Below are positions 18,195 to 25,783 of a stretch of 64,000 nt of DNA, in pieces. Position numbers and translations under genes: made by a program. This stretch comes from Bacilli bacterium (GTDB lineage Bacteria; Bacillota_I; Bacilli_A; RFN20; DUOF01). Numbering within the stretch: the stretch's first letter is position 1; each line of letters begins with the position of its first letter. The notes below the pieces were generated by a model. The model searched no databases, was not told the origin of the DNA, and worked only from the letters and a program-made list of their open reading frames with translations. The stretch lies in NCBI GenBank assembly GCA_017517765.1, contig JAFWYE010000006.1:620001-684000 (forward strand), read 5' to 3'.

Positions 18195-18203
18195 TTATCC
18201 ACA
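18195..18203 (+). promoter_or_regulatory. Perfect DnaA box next to the promoter of paralog 3
   Basis: TTATCCACA matches the 9-base DnaA box consensus exactly and ends 3 bases upstream of the -35 of the promoter at 18163-18191. Perfect boxes are expected about once per window by chance at this composition; here five are seen, two of them inside dnaA. Confidence 0.6.
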
Positions 18204-18230
18204 ATATAAAAACCCCTATCTAAGGGGTTT
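18203..18230 (-). terminator. Terminator of paralog 2
   Basis: A stem AAACCCC/GGGGTTT around a 7-base loop is followed on the minus strand by TTTTTATATT. The stop codon of paralog 2 lies within the hairpin. Confidence 0.85.
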
Positions 18231-18638
18231 ATTATTGATATCTGCACATTTTTTAAATTCACTTATAATTGAAGGAACATTTCTTTTATAAACTTCTACG
18301 AAGTCTGTTATTTTTTCATAAACAGGAACAGGATCACATCCCTTTATGATTCTATCACATTCATTCATATAAAAATCAACATCATCTTTTTTCATAAGTT
18401 TCATATCAAGACGATATCTACAACTCGGTCTTACTTTAGGAATACCTCTAGTTGAACTTGATATATCTATAGTTGAAATAGTGTTTTGAATCCCTTTAGT
18501 AATTTGAGCCATTTCAAGAAGAGATAACTTATAGTTACTATAAACATCTTCTGGTTCTTGACAAATTATAGCAACCACTTGAGATTCTAACCCTTTTGAT
18601 GATTCTCTTGATTCTTCAATAATTATTTTGTTTGCCAT
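18216..18638 (-). CDS. Small unknown protein, paralog 2 of the parB-proximal cluster
   Basis: Unknown 140-residue protein, the most divergent of three paralogs. It keeps the ICQEPEDVYSNYK box, a YRLDMKLM strand, NECDRIIKG and a C-terminal FVEVYKRNVPSIISE helix in the same order as its neighbours. An insertion rich in Ser/Thr (around residues 55-70) is unique to it. There is no signal peptide or membrane segment. It is 13 bases downstream of paralog 1 and shares its promoter; a terminator follows. Confidence 0.6.
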   Translation of the reverse strand: MANKIIIEESRESSKGLESQVVAIICQEPEDVYSNYKLSLLEMAQITKGIQNTISTIDISSSTRGIPKVRPSCRYRLDMKLMKKDDVDFYMNECDRIIKGCDPVPVYEKITDFVEVYKRNVPSIISEFKKCADINNKPLR

Positions 18639-18651
18639 TTTTATATTCCTC

Positions 18652-19014
18652 CTATCTGCTATTATTAGATTTCTTTTTTAATTCCCCTTCTATTATTTTG
18701 GGAGAATACTCTTCTTTATACCATTTAGAAAAAGCCATTATTGTATCAAATTCTCTAATTGCGCCATTTCCATCTAGGATGTTATTACAATCCATTTCAT
18801 TAATTTTATCTTCGTCACAGAGTTGTAATGTTAATCTATATCCACCGATTACACTGTTTCTGATTTCATTAATTTTAGCAACAATTTTTTGGATTTCTGC
18901 TAAAATAGAACGATAATCATGCACTTCTGCTGGTGGTTGCTTAATAACCCCCAAAACATTTCTTTCTTCTTTAATATTATTAGGAAGCTCTAGCATAATA
19001 AATCTTTTTTCCAT
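18652..19014 (-). CDS. Small unknown protein, paralog 1 of the parB-proximal cluster
   Basis: Unknown 120-residue soluble protein, first of three tandem paralogs. Shared features are MEKRFIMLELP (compare FAVIEIP in paralog 3), NVLGVIKQPPAEV, a YRLTLQL strand, MDCNNILDG and a FSKWYKEEYSPKII helix. An EMDCNNI/DECNRII/NECDRII cysteine-centred motif is the most conserved point in the three. The role is unknown. Position beside parB-parA suggests, but does not show, a link to chromosome or cell-cycle functions. Confidence 0.6.
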   Translation of the reverse strand: MEKRFIMLELPNNIKEERNVLGVIKQPPAEVHDYRSILAEIQKIVAKINEIRNSVIGGYRLTLQLCDEDKINEMDCNNILDGNGAIREFDTIMAFSKWYKEEYSPKIIEGELKKKSNNSR

Positions 19015-19038
19015 CTATAATCACATCCTTGCTTAAAC

Positions 19039-19067
19039 ATTTTACAATAACTTCCCTTCCATCTCAA
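19039..19067 (-). promoter_or_regulatory. Promoter of paralogs 1 and 2
   Basis: On the minus strand TTGAGA (19067-19062), a 17-base spacer ending in TTG, and TAAAAT (19044-19039) precede the ATG at 19014. Confidence 0.65.
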
Positions 19068-19086
19068 CCATAAAATTTATTTGAAA

Positions 19087-19113
19087 TAAAAAAAAGATAA
19101 GTTTCCTTATCTT
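19087..19113 (-). terminator. Terminator of the parA-parB operon
   Basis: The perfect 8-bp stem AAGATAAG/CTTATCTT with loop TTTC (19094-19113) is followed on the minus strand by a run of T. It ends the mnmG-rsmG-parA-parB-orphan transcript. Confidence 0.88.
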
Positions 19114-19402
19114 AATTTATCTTTTGAATTGTGCCTACAAAAAGGTTTTTCTTACTTTTAACATGGGTTAACTTATATTTTTTATATTGTTTTTTAAAAG
19201 ATTCACACGTTTCTTTTCCAATATAGAGCGCCATAAACTCTTTAGTTTCTGCATCTACACCCAAAACATCTTTAGCAAACTCTCTTAAAAACATGCTGTT
19301 TTTTCCAAATATTGTCCCATTTAAAAATTTAACTACCTCTTTTTGATAATCAATCTTTATTTCTATAACATCGCCATTTTCGTATGTTAATGAACTAGGC
19401 AT
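19112..19402 (-). CDS. Small unknown protein translationally coupled to parB
   Basis: I do not recognise this 96-residue protein. It looks like a small alpha/beta domain with a basic C-terminal half (KKQYKKYKLTHVKSKKNLF), which could bind nucleic acid or another acidic partner. Its ATG is one base after the parB stop codon, so translation is probably coupled. It is the last gene of the operon and carries the operon terminator at its stop. It has no signal peptide, membrane segment or catalytic motif that I can see. Confidence 0.65.
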   Translation of the reverse strand: MPSSLTYENGDVIEIKIDYQKEVVKFLNGTIFGKNSMFLREFAKDVLGVDAETKEFMALYIGKETCESFKKQYKKYKLTHVKSKKNLFVGTIQKIN

Positions 19403-19403
19403 A

Positions 19404-20252
19404 CTATAATAACTCCATTATTCTCTTTAAAGTTGCTTCATCCTTGAATGAAATTCTTATTTCATTATCCTTTATTTTAACCTTAGTTTTAAATTTCTTA
19501 TGTAATGCACTAGTAACATAATCAAAATATGGATTATATTCTTTTTGATCAGGCTTCTTTGCTTTATTTACTTCTCTACCATGTGCAAGGTTAGCTAATG
19601 CTTCAATTTGTCTTGAAGTATAACCTAGTTCAATTGCATCATTTGCAATTTTAATAGCATCACTTTCACTCAAGTTAATAAGAGGCTTTACTTGTCCCAT
19701 AGTTAAAACACCATTGATTACATAATCTTGAATAACTTGTGGTAAATTTAATAATCTCATAATATTAGCAATATAAGATCTAGATTTACCTACTCTTTGA
19801 CCGATTTGTTCTTGAGTAAGACCTAATTTAGTACATAAACTATCATAAGCCTTAGCTTCTTCAATAACATTTAATTCTTCTCTTTGAATGTTTTCAATGA
19901 TAGATAACTCCATCATTTGCTTATCATCGAATTCAGCAACTATAGCAGGAACTTTAGTTAATCCAGCTATTTTACTTGCTCTAAATCTTCTTTCTCCAGC
20001 TAAAATTTGATATCTTCCATCACTTGTTTTTCTAAGTAAAATCGGAGATATAACACCATATGTCTTAATTGATGTAGCTAGTTCTTGTAGTTTAACTTCA
20101 TCAAAGATTTTTCTTGGTTGATATGGGTTAGTATCAATTAACTTAGTAGAAACTTCTTGTCTAGATTCACTACTAGCATATTCTTTTAATTTTTCAATTT
20201 CTTTTAACTCTTCACTTATTTCAAAAACATTAATTTTGCTCTGATTTTGCAT
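19404..20252 (-). CDS. parB: Chromosome-partitioning protein ParB
   Basis: The 282-residue protein shows the ParB plan: an N-terminal region, the CTP-binding domain with YQILAGERRFRASKIAGL and ELSIIENIQREELN, the helix-turn-helix parS-binding domain (LTQEQIGQRVGKSRSYIANI) and a C-terminal dimerisation part. ParB loads at parS near the origin as a CTP-dependent clamp and, with ParA, segregates origins. Noc is a close relative, but the immediately adjacent parA and the parS-like sites favour ParB. It overlaps the end of parA by 23 bases. Confidence 0.93.
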   Translation of the reverse strand: MQNQSKINVFEISEELKEIEKLKEYASSESRQEVSTKLIDTNPYQPRKIFDEVKLQELATSIKTYGVISPILLRKTSDGRYQILAGERRFRASKIAGLTKVPAIVAEFDDKQMMELSIIENIQREELNVIEEAKAYDSLCTKLGLTQEQIGQRVGKSRSYIANIMRLLNLPQVIQDYVINGVLTMGQVKPLINLSESDAIKIANDAIELGYTSRQIEALANLAHGREVNKAKKPDQKEYNPYFDYVTSALHKKFKTKVKIKDNEIRISFKDEATLKRIMELL

Positions 20253-21012
20253 TATTTATTACCTCCCTAGCGAAACTCATATAAGCATCAAAAGCTGGTG
20301 TACCTGGAGCATATTCCACAATAGTTTTACCTGCTTTTTGCGATTCAATAATTTTATTACTTCTTGGTAGAGTTGTTCTATACACCCTACTATTAACAAA
20401 CATTTCTCTAATTTCTTTTTCAATTTCTTTGTTAATATTAAATTTTGGATCGTACATATTAAGCACTATTCCACTCACATATAACTTCTTATTAAAAGAG
20501 TTTTTGATTCTTCTAACAGCAGCATATGCCTCAATTAAGCTTTGTTTAGAAAAGTAATGACACACTGATGGAATTATTACATCATCACTAGCACTTAATA
20601 CATTTACATTTAGTCCCATTCCTGGAGGACAATCTATAACTATATAGTCATACTTTCTTCTAACATTTTTTAAGATCTCTTTTAATCTAGAATATCTATT
20701 TTTTTCATATAATGTAGCAAGTTCAACATCAGCTCCAGCAAGCAGTGGAGAAGATGGAATAAAATCTAATTTTCTAACACCTGTTGGTTTAATTATGTTA
20801 GCAATTTCAGCTTTTCCAACAAGGGCTTCATATAAACTTGCTCCTAAATTATATCTATCAAACCCTAACCCCATAGTAGCATCACAAATCGGATCTGTAT
20901 CAATTAGTAATGTCTTTTTTCCAAGATAGGCTAAGGATGCAGCTAAATTAATAGCCACTGTAGTTTTACCTACACCACCTTTTTGATTAACAATTGCAAC
21001 AACTTCAGCCAT
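20230..21012 (-). CDS. parA: Chromosome-partitioning ATPase ParA (Soj)
   Basis: The 260-residue MinD/ParA-type ATPase has the deviant Walker A KGGVGKTT (residues 11-18), LLIDTDP (Walker A') and YIVIDCPPGMG (Walker B). It dimerises with ATP, binds DNA non-specifically and is released by ParB; in Bacillus the homologue Soj also regulates DnaA. Length and motifs are normal. Compared with Soj the N-terminal motif is the usual one (VNQKGGVGKTT). It follows rsmG by 13 bases within the mnmG operon. Confidence 0.95.
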   Translation of the reverse strand: MAEVVAIVNQKGGVGKTTVAINLAASLAYLGKKTLLIDTDPICDATMGLGFDRYNLGASLYEALVGKAEIANIIKPTGVRKLDFIPSSPLLAGADVELATLYEKNRYSRLKEILKNVRRKYDYIVIDCPPGMGLNVNVLSASDDVIIPSVCHYFSKQSLIEAYAAVRRIKNSFNKKLYVSGIVLNMYDPKFNINKEIEKEIREMFVNSRVYRTTLPRSNKIIESQKAGKTIVEYAPGTPAFDAYMSFAREVINNAKSEQN

Positions 21013-21025
21013 TGTATATCCCTCC

Positions 21026-21730
21026 TTATAGTGGTTTTTTCTTCATTTTGTTGTAATCTCTTGGATATTTATTAGGTGTATAATCTAGCTTTGTATACAC
21101 TAGGTTATATCTCTTTCCAAAACTCTTAGGTAAAATAATTTTTTGCTTTTGTGTTAAGTCTAACTTTAACTCTCTACATGCAGCATCACATTCAGCCGCT
21201 TCTTCTTTAGCTAAAGGTCCTTTTAAAGCGATGAATTTTCCACCAATCTTTACCATTGGTGAGCTAAGTTCCATTAAAACATTAAGTCTTGAAACTGCTC
21301 TAGCAGTAACATAATCATATTCTTCTCTATGTTCTCTACCATAGTCTTCTGCTCTAGCAACTACAACATCAATACCCTCTAATCCTAATTCTTCAATAAC
21401 AAGTTTTACAAAATCCATTCTCTTATTCATCGAATCAAGTGCTATTACATGTAAATCAGGGAAAGCAATTTTTAATGGTATAGATGGGAAACCAGCACCA
21501 GTTCCTACATCACATAAAGTCTTTCCTTTTAAATCATTTTCAAAAGATAATGTTAAGCAATCATAGAAGTGTTTTTCATAAACATCTTCTTTTTGAATAA
21601 TAGTAGTTAAATTTAATCTTTCATTCCAAATTTGAAGTAATTCAAAATATCTTCTAAATTGCTTTTCTTGTTTTTCTGTCAATAAAATATCATGCTCTGC
21701 TAATAAGTCTTTAAATTGTTGTTCATTCAT
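21026..21730 (-). CDS. rsmG: 16S rRNA (guanine-527 N7) methyltransferase
   Basis: The 234-residue SAM-dependent enzyme has CDVGTGAGFPSIPLKIAFP (SAM-binding loop), VARAEDYG and TARAVSRLNVLMEL, all RsmG hallmarks. It methylates G527 in 16S rRNA. It overlaps the end of mnmG by 8 bases, the usual gidA-gidB arrangement near the origin. Confidence 0.95.
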   Translation of the reverse strand: MNEQQFKDLLAEHDILLTEKQEKQFRRYFELLQIWNERLNLTTIIQKEDVYEKHFYDCLTLSFENDLKGKTLCDVGTGAGFPSIPLKIAFPDLHVIALDSMNKRMDFVKLVIEELGLEGIDVVVARAEDYGREHREEYDYVTARAVSRLNVLMELSSPMVKIGGKFIALKGPLAKEEAAECDAACRELKLDLTQKQKIILPKSFGKRYNLVYTKLDYTPNKYPRDYNKMKKKPL

Positions 21731-23591
21731 CGTTTTTTACCCCTTTCATCTTTAAATACATTAACAATATTGATATATCACTTGGATTTACACCAGATAT
21801 TCTTGATGCTTGCCCTATATTTAATGGCTTAACTTTATTAAGTTTTTGCCTTGCTTCAAGCGCCAAATTATCTATGGTGTTATAATCTATATCTTTATCT
21901 AAAACTAGATTTTCTAGTTTTTTACTGTTTTGCGCAGCTTTCTCTTCTTTAGAGATATACCCAGCAAACTTAATTTGAATTTCTACTTCTTCCAAAACCT
22001 CATCCTCATAGTTTAATTTGTCAGTAAACCTTTGGATATCTTTATAGGAAATGTTAGGCCTTTTTAGTAATTCATAATATGATAAGCTGTTTTCTATGCT
22101 CTCATTTTTTTCATTTTTTAACCAATCGCAAAATTCGCTGCTCTTTTTAAACTTATATTCTTTAAGTAGTTCTTTAAGATCATCTATTGCCTTTACTTTA
22201 TCCATAAACTTTTTATATCTATCTTCACTAAGAAGCCCCACGTCATGACCATATTTAGATAGTCTTAAGTCTGCGTTGTCGTGTCTTAGAATCAATCTAT
22301 ATTCAGCTCGCGATGTAAGCATTCTATATGGCTCTTTTGTTCCCTTAGTTGCTAGATCATCTATCATTACTCCAATATAAGCTTCATCCCTTTGTAAGAT
22401 TAGCGGTTCTTTGCCTTTTATCTTTTGACATGCATTTATACCTGCCATAAGGCCTTGAGCCGCAGCCTCTTCATAACCGCTTGTTCCATTTATTTGTCCT
22501 GCTGTAAATAAATTTTTAATTATCTTGTTTTCTAAGCTAGGCCAAATTGTAAGTGGATCTATTGCATCATATTCGATAGCATATGCAAATATTTTAACTC
22601 TTGCATTTTCAAATCCTGGCAAAGAATGAATCATTTCAAGTTGTACATCCTCTGGCATCGATGTTGAAAATCCTTGTAAGTATACTGTATCTAATTCTTC
22701 AGATTCAGGTTCAACAAATAGTTGATGTCTTTCTTTATCTGAAAATCTAACTATTTTATCTTCAATTGATGGACAATACCTAGGCCCAATTCCTTCAACA
22801 ACTCCACCATACATTGCCGATTTTTCTAAGTTTTCTAGAATAATTTGCTTTGTTTTATCAGTAGTGTGAATTAAATAACATAACCTTTGTTTTTCTAATG
22901 GAACAAACTCACTAGTTGTATAAGAGAATGCTAAGTTCCCTTCACTACCAGGTTGAATTTCCATATTAGAGAAATCAACGCTATCAGTATATATTCTAGG
23001 AGGGGTTCCTGTTTTTAGTCTTTGAATAGGAACACCTAACTCAGCAAGATGTTTGGATAATCCTTTAGCAGATGGTTCATTATCAGGTCCTTCAATTTTA
23101 AAACTGTGTCCCCTTAAGGTTCTGGACTCAAGATAAGTGCCTGTAGTAAGAATAACAGTTTGTGAAACTATTTTTTCACCATTTTCCAAAACAACACCAT
23201 GGCATACATTATCTTCACAAATAAGTCCTGTTACCATAGCTTCTTTTATTTCAAGCCTTTCTTGTTCTTGCAAAACCTTTTGCATATTTCTCTTATATAG
23301 TAATTTGTCGCTTTGTGCTCTTAAACATCTAACACCAGGACCTTTAGCAGTATTCAACATTTTCATTTGCAAATATGTTTGATCGGTATTTATCCCCATT
23401 TGTCCACCCAAAGCATCAATTTCTCTAACAATAACACCTTTGGCTGGACCTCCAATAGAGGGATTACAAGGCATAGAAGCTATATTTTCTTTGTTTAAAG
23501 TAATAAGTAAAGTTGACATTCCAATACGTGCAGATGACAAAGCAGCCTCAACTCCAGCATGTCCGCCGCCCACAACAATCACATCATACAT
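21723..23591 (-). CDS. mnmG: tRNA uridine-34 carboxymethylaminomethyl synthesis enzyme MnmG
   Basis: The FAD-binding protein (622 residues from ATG 23591) begins with DVIVVGGGHAGVEAALSSAR. It carries NPSIGGPAKGVIVREIDALGGQ and LKTGTPPRI, and closes with a helical domain for MnmE and tRNA. With MnmE (also in this window) it makes the cmnm5 modification at the wobble uridine. The ATG is chosen because AGGTGGGAG lies directly upstream; 13 further in-frame codons upstream cross that ribosome site. It is the first gene of the operon ending with parA, parB and a small orphan. Confidence 0.96.
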   Translation of the reverse strand: MYDVIVVGGGHAGVEAALSSARIGMSTLLITLNKENIASMPCNPSIGGPAKGVIVREIDALGGQMGINTDQTYLQMKMLNTAKGPGVRCLRAQSDKLLYKRNMQKVLQEQERLEIKEAMVTGLICEDNVCHGVVLENGEKIVSQTVILTTGTYLESRTLRGHSFKIEGPDNEPSAKGLSKHLAELGVPIQRLKTGTPPRIYTDSVDFSNMEIQPGSEGNLAFSYTTSEFVPLEKQRLCYLIHTTDKTKQIILENLEKSAMYGGVVEGIGPRYCPSIEDKIVRFSDKERHQLFVEPESEELDTVYLQGFSTSMPEDVQLEMIHSLPGFENARVKIFAYAIEYDAIDPLTIWPSLENKIIKNLFTAGQINGTSGYEEAAAQGLMAGINACQKIKGKEPLILQRDEAYIGVMIDDLATKGTKEPYRMLTSRAEYRLILRHDNADLRLSKYGHDVGLLSEDRYKKFMDKVKAIDDLKELLKEYKFKKSSEFCDWLKNEKNESIENSLSYYELLKRPNISYKDIQRFTDKLNYEDEVLEEVEIQIKFAGYISKEEKAAQNSKKLENLVLDKDIDYNTIDNLALEARQKLNKVKPLNIGQASRISGVNPSDISILLMYLKMKGVKNDE

Positions 23592-23620
23592 TAAGCTCCC
23601 ACCTCTTTCCTTACATAATA

Positions 23621-23649
23621 ATTTAATCACTTTAAAAAACCAGTGTCAA
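23621..23649 (-). promoter_or_regulatory. Promoter of the mnmG-rsmG-parA-parB operon
   Basis: On the minus strand a perfect -35 TTGACA (23649-23644), a 17-base spacer ending TGA, and TTAAAT (23626-23621) form an extended -10 promoter 30 bases upstream of mnmG. Confidence 0.7.
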
Positions 23650-23660
23650 CAAAGTAGATA

Positions 23661-23676
23661 AGTTTCATGTGAAACA
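23661..23676. promoter_or_regulatory. parS: parS-like ParB site upstream of mnmG
   Basis: AGTTTCATGTGAAACA matches 14 of 16 bases of the bacterial parS consensus TGTTTCACGTGAAACA. It lies 11 bases upstream of the -35 of the mnmG-parAB promoter, so ParB bound here could also affect its own operon. Confidence 0.75.
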
Positions 23677-23679
23677 TTA

Positions 23680-23716
23680 AAAAAAGCCCGATTTTTTATA
23701 AAAATAACCGGACTTA
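23680..23716 (-). terminator. Terminator of the alpha/beta hydrolase gene
   Basis: The stem AAGCCCGAT/ACCGGACTT (23684-23715, with G-T pairs) has a 14-base loop and is followed on the minus strand by TTTTTAAT. It lies 22 bases downstream of the hydrolase stop. Confidence 0.75.
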
Positions 23717-23737
23717 TTAGTTTTGGATTTTAATTTT

Positions 23738-24847
23738 TTACTTAGTTGTTCTAATTAACAAACTATCATCAGCTTCTTGCAAAGCATCAAATCTTGCAGG
23801 ATTAACAATTGGCTCATTTACAACTGTTATAGTAGCTTCTTTTCCACTAACAATAGGAGCCCCAACAATTGTAACCTCATTTTCTTCATTTACAGGATTA
23901 GAAATAATTTCTGGTTGAACCACACTAGCTCCAGTTTCAGCCCAGCCTATAATTGAATCCATAAGTTCAAATCTTCCAGCATCAAATAACAATTGATGTC
24001 TTCCTTTAACTATAGCACAAGAAACATTTTTAAAACCTCTATGTCTATAATATCTTTCTAACGCTTCTGTTTTTCTACCTCTTAATGTTGTAAGGTCATG
24101 ATCACCAGATATAAATAACATTGGTGTAGTTCTATCGGTTTGTTTCATTCGCATAAATAAATGAGGCATAAATACTTTTCTTAAATAGTAATAAAAGTAA
24201 TGGCCAACAGTACCAGGTTGATTAATATATTCTGCAGCCACAATTTTCTTGATTTGTTCTTTATCACTTGTCATCCAAGAATATTTGCTTCCACCCTCGA
24301 ATCTAATTGCTAAAGACTTGTTCTTAGAAAAATGTCCAAATTTACTAACGCTATTATCCCAGAAAAATAATTTTCTAATATATGCGCCAAGTAAGAATCC
24401 ATAGTCTTGTAATCTTGGCATACCCCAACCTATTGTCACTACTCTATCAACAACTTCTGGGAATTCTTTCATCAAGTGTAAACACAACATAGATCCAAAA
24501 TCATTACCAACTAAACATATTTTAGCATTAGGATGTTCTCTTTTTGCAATAATAGTTAATGCGTGAACATTGTATGCAGCATAGTAAGAATCTTTTCTTC
24601 CCCAGTTTTTACGGCACATTTTTTTATTAACGTCTCCACTTTTTCCATATTGCCATTCATCAATTGCATATAAGGCATAACCCTTGTTAGAAAGGTATTC
24701 TCCTATTTCATCATATAGAGCACCTGTTCCTTCCATGCCAGTAGCGAAAACAAAAACTTCATTAGTACTATTTTTAGCTTCAGCTACTTCGTTAGTGTAA
24801 TAAAAATAACTTTTTAAATTAGGTCCTACAGCCTTGTGTTCATACAT
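23738..24847 (-). CDS. Alpha/beta hydrolase with an Asp at the nucleophile elbow
   Basis: The 369-residue protein has an alpha/beta hydrolase core without a signal peptide. VFVFATGMEG supplies the oxyanion region, the elbow is LVGNDFGSM (G114-N-D116-F-G118), GDHD at 248-251 provides an acid and GRHQLL an apparent catalytic H284. The middle region looks like a cap domain. The elbow residue is Asp, as in haloalkane dehalogenases and epoxide hydrolases, rather than the Ser of lipases and esterases. A roughly 60-residue C-terminal tail (after 310) is Val/Pro/Asn/Glu-rich and low in structure, with two similar ITVV/VTIV segments. The substrate is unknown. It has its own promoter (TATAAT near 24870) and terminator. 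Confidence 0.75.
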   Translation of the reverse strand: MYEHKAVGPNLKSYFYYTNEVAEAKNSTNEVFVFATGMEGTGALYDEIGEYLSNKGYALYAIDEWQYGKSGDVNKKMCRKNWGRKDSYYAAYNVHALTIIAKREHPNAKICLVGNDFGSMLCLHLMKEFPEVVDRVVTIGWGMPRLQDYGFLLGAYIRKLFFWDNSVSKFGHFSKNKSLAIRFEGGSKYSWMTSDKEQIKKIVAAEYINQPGTVGHYFYYYLRKVFMPHLFMRMKQTDRTTPMLFISGDHDLTTLRGRKTEALERYYRHRGFKNVSCAIVKGRHQLLFDAGRFELMDSIIGWAETGASVVQPEIISNPVNEENEVTIVGAPIVSGKEATITVVNEPIVNPARFDALQEADDSLLIRTTK

Positions 24848-24937
24848 ATCTAATCACCTCAACAATTTGATTATAACATCATCAAATAAATAAATAAACA
24901 TTTTTTTATTTAGCGCACAGAGTACATGTGTAAAACA

Positions 24938-25783
24938 TTATTTATTTTTGCACACTAAATCATATACGTAATTTTTCTTTATATTGTATTTATCAGTCAA
25001 TATAGAGACTATTTCTTTACTGGTTTTTCCTTGCTTTGTCAGTTCACTTATCTGGCAAATAAGCTCATTTTCCCCAACATTTTCAATTACCTTGTTATTA
25101 CCTTCTACAATAACAACCATTTCACCTTTTAAAGAATCTGCAACTTCTAAAACCTCACTAACAGAACCCCTTACATATTCTTCAAATTTTTTTGTAAGTT
25201 CTCTAGCTAAAACTATATTTCTGTCACCAAAAACCTTTAAAAGGTCTGTTAAAAATTCTTTTATCCTGTGTGGAGACTCATAAAAAATTAACGTTTCTTT
25301 GTTATTTTTTAAACCTTCTAATTCTTTCTTTCTCGCGCTAGATTTAGAATCTAAAAAGCCAACAAAAGTAAACCTTGTTAGAGAAAAACCTGAAGCCACT
25401 AAAGCATTTAAAAATGCACTAGCCCCAGAGATTGTTGTAACATTAAATCCAGCCTTAATAACCTCATTAACTAAGACACTTCCTGGATCACTTACAAGCG
25501 GATATCCCGCATCACTAATAAGCGCTATATCCTTTCCCTCACTCATTATTCCAAGAAACTTTTCCACACTTTCTCTTTCGTTAAACTTATGATAAGAAAG
25601 CACTGGTGTAGAAATATCAAAATGATTCAGAAGAATTTTACTTGTTCGCGTGTCTTCACACCCTATCACGCTTACCGATTTAAGTGTTTCTATCGCTCTT
25701 GGAGTAAACTCCCCTAAATTCCCTACGGGAGTAGCAACAAGATATAATGTTGGCTTACCATTAACAAACGTTTGTTGTCTCAT
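24938..25783 (-). CDS. rsmI: 16S rRNA cytidine-1402 2'-O-methyltransferase
   Basis: This 281-residue tetrapyrrole-methylase-fold enzyme has LYLVATPVGNLGEFTPRAI, GCEDTRTSKILL, ISDAGYPLVSDPG and FYESPHRI, all specific to RsmI. It methylates the ribose of C1402 in the ribosomal P site. The C-terminal helical region is complete. Its ATG overlaps the stop of ricT, so it is the last gene of the tmk-holB-ricT-rsmI operon. Confidence 0.95.
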   Translation of the reverse strand: MRQQTFVNGKPTLYLVATPVGNLGEFTPRAIETLKSVSVIGCEDTRTSKILLNHFDISTPVLSYHKFNERESVEKFLGIMSEGKDIALISDAGYPLVSDPGSVLVNEVIKAGFNVTTISGASAFLNALVASGFSLTRFTFVGFLDSKSSARKKELEGLKNNKETLIFYESPHRIKEFLTDLLKVFGDRNIVLARELTKKFEEYVRGSVSEVLEVADSLKGEMVVIVEGNNKVIENVGENELICQISELTKQGKTSKEIVSILTDKYNIKKNYVYDLVCKNK

